Shown: positions 20,880 to 30,417 of the stretch, piece after piece
Position numbering within the stretch: the first letter of the stretch is position 1
How the letters are laid out: every line of letters starts with the position of its first letter
DNA from: Conchocele bisecta
Lineage: Eukaryota > Mollusca > Bivalvia > Lucinida > Thyasiridae
NCBI GenBank assembly: GCA_029237695.1
Contig: CM055278.1
Coordinates: forward strand, 75,744,297-75,808,296
Reading direction: 5' to 3'
Length of the DNA: 64,000 bases
Program-made: the position numbers and the translations under genes
Notes under the pieces: model-generated
What the model was told of the DNA's origin: nothing
The model's input: only the letters and a program-made list of their open reading frames with translations
Databases searched by the model: none

Positions 20880-21945
20880 TTAACTAGATTGGTCAGTAAG
20901 AGAGGCTTACGGAATACCCCCCTTGTGGGCCCAGGTACCCCTATATGTAAAATTTTCCAAGTGTGTGGGCTTGTGACCTTGACTCTGGGCTTAGCGGGGG
21001 CGGCACAAACGTGAATTTGTCACAATGTGGTAGAGGTCCAATGGAGCAATGCGAGTGAAATGTGAAGCAGATCCGAGCAAGGAAATAGAAGTTATAACCT
21101 ATTTCTCTGATGTTAAGTTTTGTAAAGAGACTAAGTATGTGACCTTGACCTTGAGATCAGCGGGGATATGTCACAGCATGATAGTAGAGCCTTAGAGGAA
21201 TGCATGCATGAACTATTAAGAATTAGCAATGAAGGAAATACAAGTTAATAACATATTTCTCTGATGTTAAGTTTTGTAAAGAGACCAAGTATTTGACCTT
21301 GACCTTGGGATCAGCGGGGGTTGGACTGTCGTAGATTTGTCACAGCATGATAGTACAACCTTAGAGGAATGCATGCATGAAATATTAAGAATTTTAGATG
21401 AAGGAAATAGAAGTTATAACATATTTCTCTGATGTTAAGTTTTGTAAAGAGACCATGTATTTGACCTGGACCTTGGGATCAGCGGGGTTGGATGGTCCTT
21501 TATTTGGCACAGCATGGTAGTAGAGCCTTACATGAATGCACGAGTGAAATATTAAGCATTTTAGATGAAGGAAATAGAAGTTAAAACAATATTTCTCTGA
21601 TGTTAAGTTTCGTAAAGAGACTAAGTATTTGACCTTGACCCTGGGGATCAGCGGGGGTTGAACGGTCGTGGATTTGGCACAGCATGGTAGTAGAGCCTTA
21701 CAGGAATGCACAAGTGAAATATTAAGCATTTTAGATGAAGGAAATAGAAGTTATAACATATTTCTCTGATGTTAAGTTTTGTAAAGAGACTAAGTATTTG
21801 ACCTTGACCTTGGGATCAGCGGGGGTTGGACGGTCGTGGATTTGGCACAGCATGGTAGTAGAGCCTCACAGGAATGCGGACGGACGGACGGACAACCAGA
21901 CTCCAGTATAACCCCACCCCCCCACAACTCGATGCGGGGGGTATA
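20880..21945 (+). mobile_element. Satellite-bearing Helentron-like element (ATACCCCCC type), copy 1
   Basis: The 5' end TAACTAGATTGGTCAGTAAG is followed by a GTAAG..GGCTTAC hairpin and AATACCCCCC. About six units of about 155 bp contain TTCTCTGATGTTAAGTTTTG and TTGACCTTGACCTTGGGATC. The 3' end has GACGGACGG, then a hairpin whose right arm reads GGGGGGTATA. Copy 2 at 24291-25289 has the same ends. No protein is encoded. Confidence 0.75.
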
Positions 21946-21989
21946 AATAGAGAAGGGACCTCGCTTTAATGTCTCATTGAAAGTGACCT

Positions 21990-22660
21990 TGACCTTGGGT
22001 TTTCAGACGTGGGGTGTATATGGAACTATTGACGTGGGGTGTATATGGAACTATTGACGTGGGGTGTATATGGAACTATTGACGAGGGGTGTATATGGAA
22101 CTATTGACATGGGGTGTATATGGAACTACTGACGTGGGGTGTATATGGAACTATTGACGTGGGGTGTATATGACGTGGGGTGTATATGACGTGGGGTGTA
22201 TATGGAACTATTGACGTGGGGTGTATATGACGTGGGGTGTATATGGAACTATTGACGTGGGGTGTATATGGAACTATTGACGTGGGGTGTATATGGAACT
22301 ATTGACGTGGGGTGTATATGACGTGGGGTGTATATGGAACTATTGACGTGGGGTGTATATGGAACTATTGACGTGGGGTGTATATGGAACTATTGACGTG
22401 GGGTGTATATGGAACTATTGACGTGGGGTGTATATGGAACTATTGACGTGGGGTGTATATGGGGTGGGGTGTATATGGAATTATTGACGTGGGGTGTATA
22501 TGACGTGGGGTGTATATGACGTGGGGTGTATATGGAACTATTGACGTGGGGTGTATATGGGGTGGGGTGTATATGGAACTATTGACGTGGGGTGTATATG
22601 GAACTATTGACGTGGGGTGTATATGGAACTATTGACGTGGGGTGTATATGGAACTATTGT
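21990..22660. repeat. 25-bp minisatellite with a 16-bp short form
   Basis: The full unit is GACGTGGGGTGTATATGGAA plus CTATT. A short form stops after GTGTATAT and goes straight into the next GACGTGGGG. About 28 units in all. A related single word (TTCAGATGTGGGGTGTATG) lies at 48582-48600 next to GACCTTGACCTTGGG, suggesting the array grew from one satellite unit. Confidence 0.92.
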
Positions 22661-23027
22661 CTGTTTCGTGGAATGCTGCCCAAGATTTATTGCTATCAAA
22701 ACACCCCCAACTTAATTTTTTTTCTTCATAAAACTATCCAAAACAGTTTTTTAGAAATGAGCCTCCTTTTTATTTCACGAAAATCCGTCAAATAATTAAG
22801 TTATTTCAATAAAACTGCCACGGACGGCACTTGCCATACAAATGTCCGTCTGTTTTACAAAAAATGACAACTTCGCCGATTTTCAAAATTTAATGAACAA
22901 ATAAGCAACTATAAACATAAGGGTTCGGAATAAGACTTACCTACTACACTTTCTGAAAGTTCTAAATTGTAATAACACATTTGTTTCTAGTCGTCAGTTA
23001 AAATAAATGTCCTAAATCTGTTCTGTT
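22661..23027. other. Unique-looking sequence upstream of a plus-strand frame
   Basis: No repeat or gene recognised. It may hold the promoter of the frame at 23028, but no clear core element was found. Confidence 0.35.
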
Positions 23028-23348
23028 TTGAATGAACCGTCGGTGTGTTTTCGTGTGTCAAAACAAGATGGCGGGAATTCCGATGTGGACGAGTCCAAAG
23101 TTCACGAGTCATGGGTCTACGCAATCTTTCGAAAATCGAATATTGTGAAATTAAGTTGGTCAGTAAATGCGACAAACTGGGTTGTATTTTTCAATGGTAA
23201 TAAGTTTAGAATTATGGTTTTGTCTGAAATGTTGTCTGCTGTCACCGCTCTAGCCATTCAGATGGAGCCAATGAAGGCAATTGAGAGCGCACAGGCTTTT
23301 GTAACACAAGTTCTTGTGAAAAAGCTTTTCAAAGGCCTTGTTTGTTGA
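23028..23348 (+). CDS. Unrecognised single-exon frame, 106 aa
   Basis: ATG at 23028 to TGA at 23346-23348, followed by a polyadenylation-type AATAAA at 23388-23393. The product starts polar (SKQDGGNSDVDESK) and has a hydrophobic aromatic middle (SWSVNATNWVVFFNGNKFRI) and a helical C-terminus (MEPMKAIESAQAFVTQVL). I do not recognise it. A second ATG at 23067 with better context (AAGATGGCG) opens only 27 codons in another frame. It lies in the largest UGGT intron, opposite in strand, in a stretch not made of recognised repeats. It could be a real small gene, or the 3' part of a transposon gene. Confidence 0.4.
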   Translation: MNEPSVCFRVSKQDGGNSDVDESKVHESWVYAIFRKSNIVKLSWSVNATNWVVFFNGNKFRIMVLSEMLSAVTALAIQMEPMKAIESAQAFVTQVLVKKLFKGLVC

Positions 23349-23542
23349 AATCTATACTATAGATATGTAGATTTCTATGTTACACTAAATAAAAATTACA
23401 TTTTTATCTGGTGTATATTTATTTTTTATATATCCAATTATCTATTTCTCTCATTGCAATCCCTTTTTTTACTTTCGGTTCTTACCGCGCAAGAAAGAAA
23501 TCGCGTGCTTTTTTTCTAAAATAAAAACGTTCTTTTTACAAG

Positions 23543-23701
23543 ATGGCCGAACTGAAAGACGTTTTGTGTGAAATGAGAAGATTTTTCTCATCAGAGAAGC
23601 GAATGGGTCATGCCATGTATTTGGATGACCCACTCAGGCGCATGAAGGAGGCCACGGGCCTCAGCCGGCGCACTCTGGGTAGATACATTAACCCACAGGA
23701 G
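23543..23701 (+). CDS. First exon of a helix-turn-helix, transposase-like gene, 53 codons
   Basis: ATG at 23543 has good context (CAAGATGGCC). The frame stays open for exactly 53 codons to a strong donor, GAG|GTAAGT at 23702. The end reads MKEATGLSRRTLGRYINPQE, which looks like a helix-turn-helix of the kind at the N-terminus of IS630/Tc1-like transposases. A phase-0 acceptor at 34558 opens a frame (exon 34560-34652) that reads like the usual next segment. If joined, the intron is 10.9 kb and holds a long-TIR element, a LINE and other insertions. Family from memory; the join is inferred. Confidence 0.5.
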
Positions 23702-24290
23702 GTAAGTATCAGGTTATTCTAAAATATTACATCCCTCTGTACTCGTCGTAGAATTTCCTGCTGTAAAAAAAGCAAACAAAATACAGTACAGTACCGACAG
23801 TACAATGATGAACCAAGTTACAACCGTACGCCCCTTCCACGACCACAGACTCCTCATTTTTTGGGCAAATTTCATCTTCCCAAATCGCATGCACTGCACA
23901 ATTATCTCCACAGATATATATTTGATTTTCCATCATGAATAACCAATGACAAATACGACCATGAGGAACAATGCTCGTCTTCAACACTTATTTGCACTAA
24001 AGTATGCATGTCTCCGACTGTGAATCTTCAAATCGGTTATGGATCAGTATGTAGGTACCCAGTAATTAACATAGAGTAAATGAACCCCCACCCCCCCTTC
24101 CCCCACAAATAATCAGGTACATATAGTAGTCGCCACCCTGTGAGTTCATCTAAAGCCAACTGTATATATTATCATTAATGGTAATTTAAATTTTTGATCA
24201 GATCTAGTAAAATGTGAAATATAAATTTGAAGTATGAGAATCAGACAGACAACCAGCGATGTGAGAAGCATATAATGTAATACCCATCAA
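23702..24290. other. Putative intron, no repeat recognised
   Basis: Begins with the donor at 23702. Contains C-rich runs near 24086-24105 but no supported gene. The minus-strand frames at 23714-23987 are not convincing. Confidence 0.35.
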
Positions 24291-25289
24291 TTAACTAGAT
24301 TGGTCAGTAAGCGAGGCTTACGGAATACCCCCCGCGTGGGCCCAAGTACCCCTAAATATGTAAAAAATAAATCCAAGTGAGTGGGGCTTGTAACCTCGAC
24401 TCTGGGCTTAGCGGGGGCATGAACGTGAATTTGTCACAGGGTGGTAGAGGTCCATTGGAGCAATGCGTGTGTGAAATGTGAAGCAGATCCGAGCAAGGAA
24501 ACAGAAGTTATAACAATCGATTTCTTTGATGTTAAGTTTTGTAAAGAGACTAAGTATGTGACCTTGAACTCGAGATCAGCGGGATTTGTCACAGCATAAT
24601 AGTAGAGCCTTAGAGGAATGCATGCATGAAATATTAAGAATTTTCGATGAAAGAAATAGAAGTTATAACATATTTCTCTGATGTTAAGTTTTGTAAAGAG
24701 ACTAAGTATGTGACCTTGACCTTGGGATCAGCGGGGGTTGGACGGTCGTAGATTTGTCACAGCATGATAGTACAACCTTAGAGGAATGCACGAGTGAAAT
24801 ATGAAGAATTTTCAATGAAGGAAATAGAAGTTATAACTTATTTCTGTGATGTTAACTTTTGTAAAGAGACCAAGTATTTGACCTTGACCTTGGGATCAGC
24901 GGGGGTTGGACGGTCGTGGAGTTGGCACAGCATGGTAGTAGACTTATAGGAATGCATGTGTAAAATATTAAGCATTTTAGATGAAGGAAATAGAAGTTAT
25001 AACAATATTTCTATGATGTTAAGTTTTGTAAAGAGACTAAGTATTTGACCTTGACCTTGGGATCAGCGGGGGTGGATTTGGCACAGCATGGTAGTAGAGC
25101 CTTACAGGAATGCATGTGTGAAATATTAAGCATTTTAGATGAAGGAAATAGACGTTATAACAATATTTCTCTGATGTTAAGTTTAGTGGACGCATGGACA
25201 CAAGGACGCACGGCCGGACGGACGGCCGGACGGACAACCTGACTCCAGTATACCCCCCCCCCCCCCCACAATTAGTTGCGGGGGGTATA
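24291..25289 (+). mobile_element. Satellite-bearing Helentron-like element (ATACCCCCC type), copy 2
   Basis: The 5' end is TTAACTAGATTGGTCAGTAA, with hairpin GTAAGC-GAG-GCTTAC, then ATACCCCCCGC. The 3' end, after CGGACGGACAACCTGACTCC, carries GCGGGGGGTAT, an 11-bp exact inverse of the 5' motif. About five satellite units lie between. This copy gives the clearest view of the subterminal inverted repeat. Confidence 0.78.
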
Positions 25290-25536
25290 ATAATACTACT
25301 CCGATTTCGCAGTCACCGCCACATACACGATGCAAACGTTACGCGTCAAAACTCTGTACTCAAATGCACGGTGTTATATTAACCGATTACAGTTTTTATG
25401 GGCGTATTCCTTCTTGATATTCGGATCAAGTCAAAACGTATTGGCGAACCATCACAACCCATTATCACAACTATAACTATATATTACTTTCAATAAACAG
25501 TTCCAGAGTGTGTTATTTTGTCCTTATGCTTGTACA
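25290..25536. other. No feature recognised
   Basis: Spacer between two repeats, with no supported gene. Confidence 0.3.
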
Positions 25537-25745
25537 GTCAAACTTGTGTTAAGAGACCACTCAAGGGAACTGCCAAAAGTGGTCTCTTAACAGAGGTGGT
25601 CTCTTAATAGGGACAGCCATGTGGAGTGGGTACACGGATGATATATATAAAAAACAACACAGTGACAACACAGTCAAGTAATAACATGTATACACATATA
25701 TGTATGTTTATTAAAGTAATAACATGTACAATGGAAAACATAAGT
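25537..25745 (+). repeat. Interspersed repeat (uninterrupted copy) beginning CAGTCAAACTTGTGTTAAGA
   Basis: The same sequence occurs at 50861-50972 and 52297-52392, split there by a 1.3-kb insertion. It contains three GTGGTCTCTTAA-type words and ends ACATGTACAATGGAAAACAT. It serves as the empty-site reference. Confidence 0.85.
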
Positions 25746-25751
25746 TTGAAT

Positions 25752-25835
25752 ACACTGCAGCTCCATTATAACGCGGTAGTCGGGGTCCAAGATTTCAAAC
25801 CGCGATCGAATCCGACCGCGTTATAAAATTTCGGG
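25752..25835. mobile_element. MITE (CTCCATTATAACGCGG type)
   Basis: CTCCATTATAACGCGGT and CCGCGTTATAAAATT form an inverted pair around AGTCGGGGTCCAAGATTTC and its partner. I recall such Ac-type terminal words in many animal MITEs. Confidence 0.5.
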
Positions 25836-26180
25836 ACATGCACGGGTACTGGTACTGCACGGGTTACTGGTATCATTCGCATTTCGGTTACCAACTATTG
25901 CGGGAATTCCATTAGCAACGGACCCATATAAAATCATGTCATTTGAACAGAAGTTAAAGTAATTATTAATAATGCCTATGACATACAAACTTGTATGTAT
26001 TAATGTATTAAACATACGAGTTATTTATAAAATCATGCTTCTTACGTTTGTATAGTGCTCGCGATAGACAGACTTCATTACAATGTATACTACTCGCGAT
26101 CAACAGACGCTTAAACGGATTAATTGATAATAAATAATGCCTATGGTCACGTGTCCTGCCTATTCATGCGGTTGATACGT
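25836..26180. other. No gene seen
   Basis: AT-rich with a few short repeats such as GGGTACTGGTA/GGGTTACTGGTA near 25841-25870. Nothing is supported. Confidence 0.3.
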
Positions 26181-26330
26181 GCATAATCTCAGGATGTGGG
26201 GTCACGTGATCTATTGTTTACGCTGCAAGTCATATTGATGAATGAAATTTACGATTTAAGCGAGATTGCCTTGGGCTGCAGTGTAAACAATAGACCACGT
26301 GATCCCATACCCTGACCCAGATAATGCTGA
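26181..26330. mobile_element. Palindromic MITE, arms about 46 bp
   Basis: The left arm (26181-26226: GCATAATCTCAGGATGTGGG, GTCACGTGATCTATTGTTTA) and right arm (26277-26329) are imperfect inverse complements with a 50-nt loop. Both carry a CACGTG E-box. Confidence 0.7.
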
Positions 26331-26785
26331 AACACCAGTCTATTTATAGAACGCTAAATACACGTTTTATGGATTATAGCCACCGCTTATAGCCGTGTTT
26401 CGAGCCGTGTTTTCATGGGCGCTGACAGTCGCCGACGGTCGTTAAACGCGTCATATTTTGACGGAATGGGCCGTATTTATACGGTCGCTGGTCGCAGACA
26501 GCAGGTGGTCGTTCATTGCAAGTACGTTATTATGGGAAATTCGTCGGGCGGGATTCAAACCGGTCGCTTACAGCAGGGCAGGGTACATTGAGCAGGGTAC
26601 CCAGTAGCCAGTAGCCATATTGATAAGAGGCAGATACACATCAGATACACATTGAACTTCAATTAATGTATTAGCAGGATCCACGTCCCAATATTCCGAT
26701 AAGCGTGAATGCTAGGTATGCCTCTGCTCTTGTAATAGATTACGACAGAGATGCCACACGTTGAGCCGAGTAGTAGGCGGGCAGG
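26331..26785. other. Dispersed fragments: ATGGATTATAGCCACC repeat and GGTCG field
   Basis: 26359-26405 recurs at 53203-53249 (TTTATGGATTATAGCCACCG). GGTCGC/GGTCGT words at 26420-26535 match the end at 13625-13770. No gene. Confidence 0.5.
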
Positions 26786-27090
26786 GATAACTTTTGACCC
26801 CAAACAAATTGCAACAGAAACTAACGCAGTGGCGTTTGGTTGGACATGCATCAGGGTTGATCATATCCAAAATAGGCAAAAATCGGCCCAGGCGAAATAC
26901 CCTAATTAACATAATTTCAAAATGGCGGCCATCGTCAGCTGTCGAATGCAATATCTCGCAAACGGCTCACCCTAACACCCATAAATGGAAAGTGGTACCC
27001 AGGAATCCATAAATGATACTCCCATCGACCTATGACGTCACTGTGACATCATAACCCAGCTATGACATCATAAAATCATGTAAACCGGCG
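26786..27090. repeat. Left long terminal inverted repeat of a roughly 7-kb element
   Basis: This arm is an inverted near-copy of 33438-33725. Shared words read inverted include CAAACAAATTGCAACAGA, GGCGTTTGGTTGGACATGCA, GGGTTGATCATATCCAAAAT and AATTTCAAAATGGCGGCCAT. Identity by eye is above 90% for most of its length. Both arms happen to keep an open frame, but I see no recognisable protein. Confidence 0.85.
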
Positions 27091-27098
27091 TCGGTTTG

Positions 27099-27113
27099 TC
27101 TGCGTTAGTTTCT
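27099..27113. repeat. Target-site duplication, left copy (LINE)
   Basis: TCTGCGTTAGTTTCT here and TCTGCATTAGTTTCT at 30384-30398 agree at 14 of 15 positions and flank the LINE exactly, next to its poly-T. Confidence 0.75.
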
Positions 27114-30100
27114 TCTTTTTTTTTTTTCTTTTTTTTTTTTTGTCATTTAATATTTTATTCTCTTTGCTACATGTACATGTACAAATACAATATGATTATA
27201 CATACAGTTCATTAAACATAGTACAGCTGTTCTGTCAGTTCAACAAAAACATGAATACATCATAGTCTGTATAATTAACCTAAGAATACATGTCTACATG
27301 TAACATTGAGTTTTTAAAACTAAACTATAGGAGTCATATAGGGCATATGGGCTATGAGATTGGTATAGGTCGGAGAAGAAAATGTCCAAAAGTGGGGGAC
27401 GGGCGTCAAATAAATGGTCCGGGCTCATATATTTACATTCGTTGGTTCTTATATCAAATGATTGTGTCTACGTATTTTGTTCTATAAAGTCACTCCATTT
27501 TGAATGAAAAGTATCTAGTTTATTCTTAATAGTGGCAATAGTTTCTTCTATTTTTATTGTTTGCTTCATATATGTGTTAAAGTGGCCTATCGATGGCTGC
27601 ATTTCATCGTATTTGCACCTATAAATTAAATACTTTGCTAGAAGAATTAGGAAGCTTATAATTAATCATTGTCTTATTTTTGCAGTCGACCTTCACGCTA
27701 CAAAATGATATGTTTTCATATGTTAAATTACTATTGCAGTCTAGTCTACTTGTTTGTAATAGTATGTTGATATCCGACCAAAACGATTGTATGACAGTGC
27801 ATTCCCAAAACATATGCTTAAAGAATCCACATTCATATGACAGAATTCACATAAGTTTGAAGGTTTTAATTTGCATTTGAATAAAAAGCCATTGTTTGGA
27901 ATTATTCTCATTAAATATTTGTACTGAAACGCACGAAGTTTTGTGCCTATTGTGCTTTTAAATGACAGTGAAAAAATACCTTTCCATTCAATATCTTGTT
28001 TATTTAACTCACTTTCCCATTTAATTATATGTTTTTGCTGTGTTAATTTCATGTTTTCAATCTGTATATTATATAACATTTTATTAATATGTTTTGATGA
28101 TAAACATTGATTTATTTTGTATTTCTGTGTTTCATTATCCAATGGCACGGTTTTCATTACTATTTTCCATTCGTTTTTAATATTACCTAATAATTTGTAA
28201 AATCTCAAGAAATCTCCATTATTTATGTCATATATAGTTTTCATATCGTTGAAGCTGTAAAAGTCTTTTATTCTAAAATCATATATGTGTTTTAAATACA
28301 TTATACCTCTATCATACCAGTCTTTATAGAAGAAGGTTATATTTCTTTCATTTTTTATGTTCGAGTTATGCCATAATATTTCATATGATATGTTGGTATA
28401 TGAATGCTTATAATTGATTTTGCACCAAGATGTTAACATATTGTTTAGAAACGAATATTGTTTTACAAGGTGTTTTGTGTCATTTGAATTTAGATTGCTT
28501 TTAAATAGTACATTACCACCATATTTACTTAGTTCCTTATTACATGTATATGCTTTTTTTAATTGATTCCGATTACCTTTTAAAGCGTTTTATCCATGAA
28601 CATTTTAGTGAATTGATGAATGCATGTATGTTAATCATTTTCAAACCACAGTTTTCATAGTTTTGTATTATAGTTTTTCGTGCTATTTTATCGGGTTTAC
28701 CATCCCAGAGAAATTTGTACATTATGTCATTAATCTGTTTGATTGTTTCTTCAGCCGGGTTCTCTAGGACTGTCAGTGGGTATATTAGTTTTGGTAACGC
28801 GAAGGTTTTTAATACAGTTATCTTGCCAATTAATGTCAAGTTCCATTTTTGCCAGTTTGTTAAACAGTTTTGAAATGACTTAATTTTTGGTAATAAATTT
28901 AGTTCATGTAGCTGTGTTTTATTGTTTGTGAATATTATTCCAAGTGTTGATGCATGGTCGTTTGACCACGTATATCGATTGCTATTACACCATTGACTTG
29001 GGTTATGCCTAAGTTCCCAAATCTTTAATGCTGTACATTTTGATTTATTAAGTTTTAGACCTGATATTATTGAAAAAGTGTCTAATGTGTGTATTAGTTC
29101 TTTAAATGAATTTTCAGATCCATCAAGTGTGAAGCTTGCATCATCTGCGAATAGTGTTTGTTTTATTTCATTTTCACCTAAAGATAAACCTTTTATTTCT
29201 ACATTTGCATCAATTTGTCTCGATCAAATCTCTATACAAATAATAAAAATGTATGCTGATAGCGGACAACCCTGTCTAACACCTTTTTTAACACTGAAAA
29301 AGTTTGACAAATTGCCATTATTCGAAACACAACTTTTTGCATCGTTACAGAATAGCGATATCCATTGTATTAATGAATTACCAAAGTTAAGATTGTTGAG
29401 GCATTTAATTATAAATCCATGGTCTAGGCTATCAAAAGCTTTCTGAAAATCTGCAAAGAAGATTAAACCTGGTGTATTGTTTTCATTAGCTTCATTTATT
29501 ATTTCTATAAGTGTCCGTACGTTTTCTCCTATATATCTACCTTTTATACACCCCGTTTGATTCATGTTGATTATTGTGTTTAATACCTTTTTTATTCTGT
29601 TATCTATAACTTTTGTCGCGATTTTATAGTCTACAATCAATAGCGAAATTGGCCTCCAATTATCAATTGAGAGGGTGTTTTTATCTTTCTTTGGCAGTAA
29701 CATAATGATCCCTTGTTTTTGTAATTCAGTTAGAGATCCATTTTCGTATGAATAATTTATCGATTTTATATAGTGCTCTTTTATATCATTCCAATATAGC
29801 TTATAAAATTCAGCAGTTATACCATCTGATCCTGGACTTTTTGAATTTTTCATTTCTTTTATTGCTGCTACACATTCATACTCGTTTATGTAGCCTTCAC
29901 AAGACTGTTTTTCATTTTCGCTTAGTTTGTGATCAATGAAGTTGAAAAATGTATCATTGTTGTGATTTATATTAGTATCTTGTTCATAAATATGCATATA
30001 GTAATGTTCAACATGATTAAGAATATCTGTTTGGTTATTTTCCATTGTTCCATTTATCATCAGTTGTTTAATTGATTTTTGTTCACATCTCTTTTTTTCC

Positions 30101-30383
30101 AAGTTTGCAAAATATTTTGTATTCTTTTCAGACCCTTCCACCCATTCAGCCTTCAATTGTAATATTATTCCCTTTATTTTCTCATTAGTCATTTCAGTAA
30201 TTTTGTTTTTTTTCGACATTTAATTCATCTAATTTATGTAGATTGTTTGGAACATGTGATAAATTTTCTTCTAACTATTTCTTTTTCATTTGCTCTCTGT
30301 TTTTTTTTCATCATACTTGAATATTTTATTGATTCATTTCTTATTGTTCCTTTTATTAGTTCCCACATAGTATTTGGATTACA
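27114..30383 (-). mobile_element. 5'-truncated LINE retrotransposon (L1/Tx1-like), inserted in the long-TIR element
   Basis: The minus-strand 3' end is a poly(A), seen as the T-run at 27114-27141. The 5' end stops at 30383 inside the linker before the reverse transcriptase, so the endonuclease is missing. A 15-bp target-site duplication (27099-27113, 30384-30398) flanks it. Joining the flanks restores a continuous TTAGTTTCTGTTGCAATTTG, the same as the end of the right TIR. The element is 3.27 kb. Confidence 0.88.
27619..30380 (-). pseudogene. LINE reverse transcriptase/ORF2, broken
   Basis: The pre-RT linker and RT begin near 30370 and continue from the ATG at 30219. Seen in order are KNSKSPGSDGITAEFYK (residues 125-141 of that frame), NWRPISLL (187-194), FFADFQKAFDS (254-264) and GVRQGCPLSAYIF (313-325). 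A TGA at 29224-29226 then breaks the frame; the same frame goes on to LFADDASF, the catalytic FADD box, and stays open to 28573. A frame change near 28560 leads to the thumb/C-terminal region (27741-28439). A second near 27815 splits a Cys-His zinc motif (CEFC then HMFWEC). RT copies RNA to DNA at the nicked target. The pattern suggests L1/Tx1-type. Three lesions make it inactive. Confidence 0.9.
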
Positions 30384-30398
30384 TCTGCATTAGTTTCT
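30384..30398. repeat. Target-site duplication, right copy (LINE)
   Basis: TCTGCATTAGTTTCT, partner of 27099-27113. Beyond it the host element's sequence resumes. Confidence 0.75.
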
Positions 30399-30417
30399 GT
30401 TGCAATTTGTTTAGGGT

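Noticed and set aside
26663..26951. Minus-strand frames in the left long TIR, also open in the right TIR (33469-33930)
   Set aside because: Open in both arms only because the arms are over 90% identical. The peptide has no recognisable domain.
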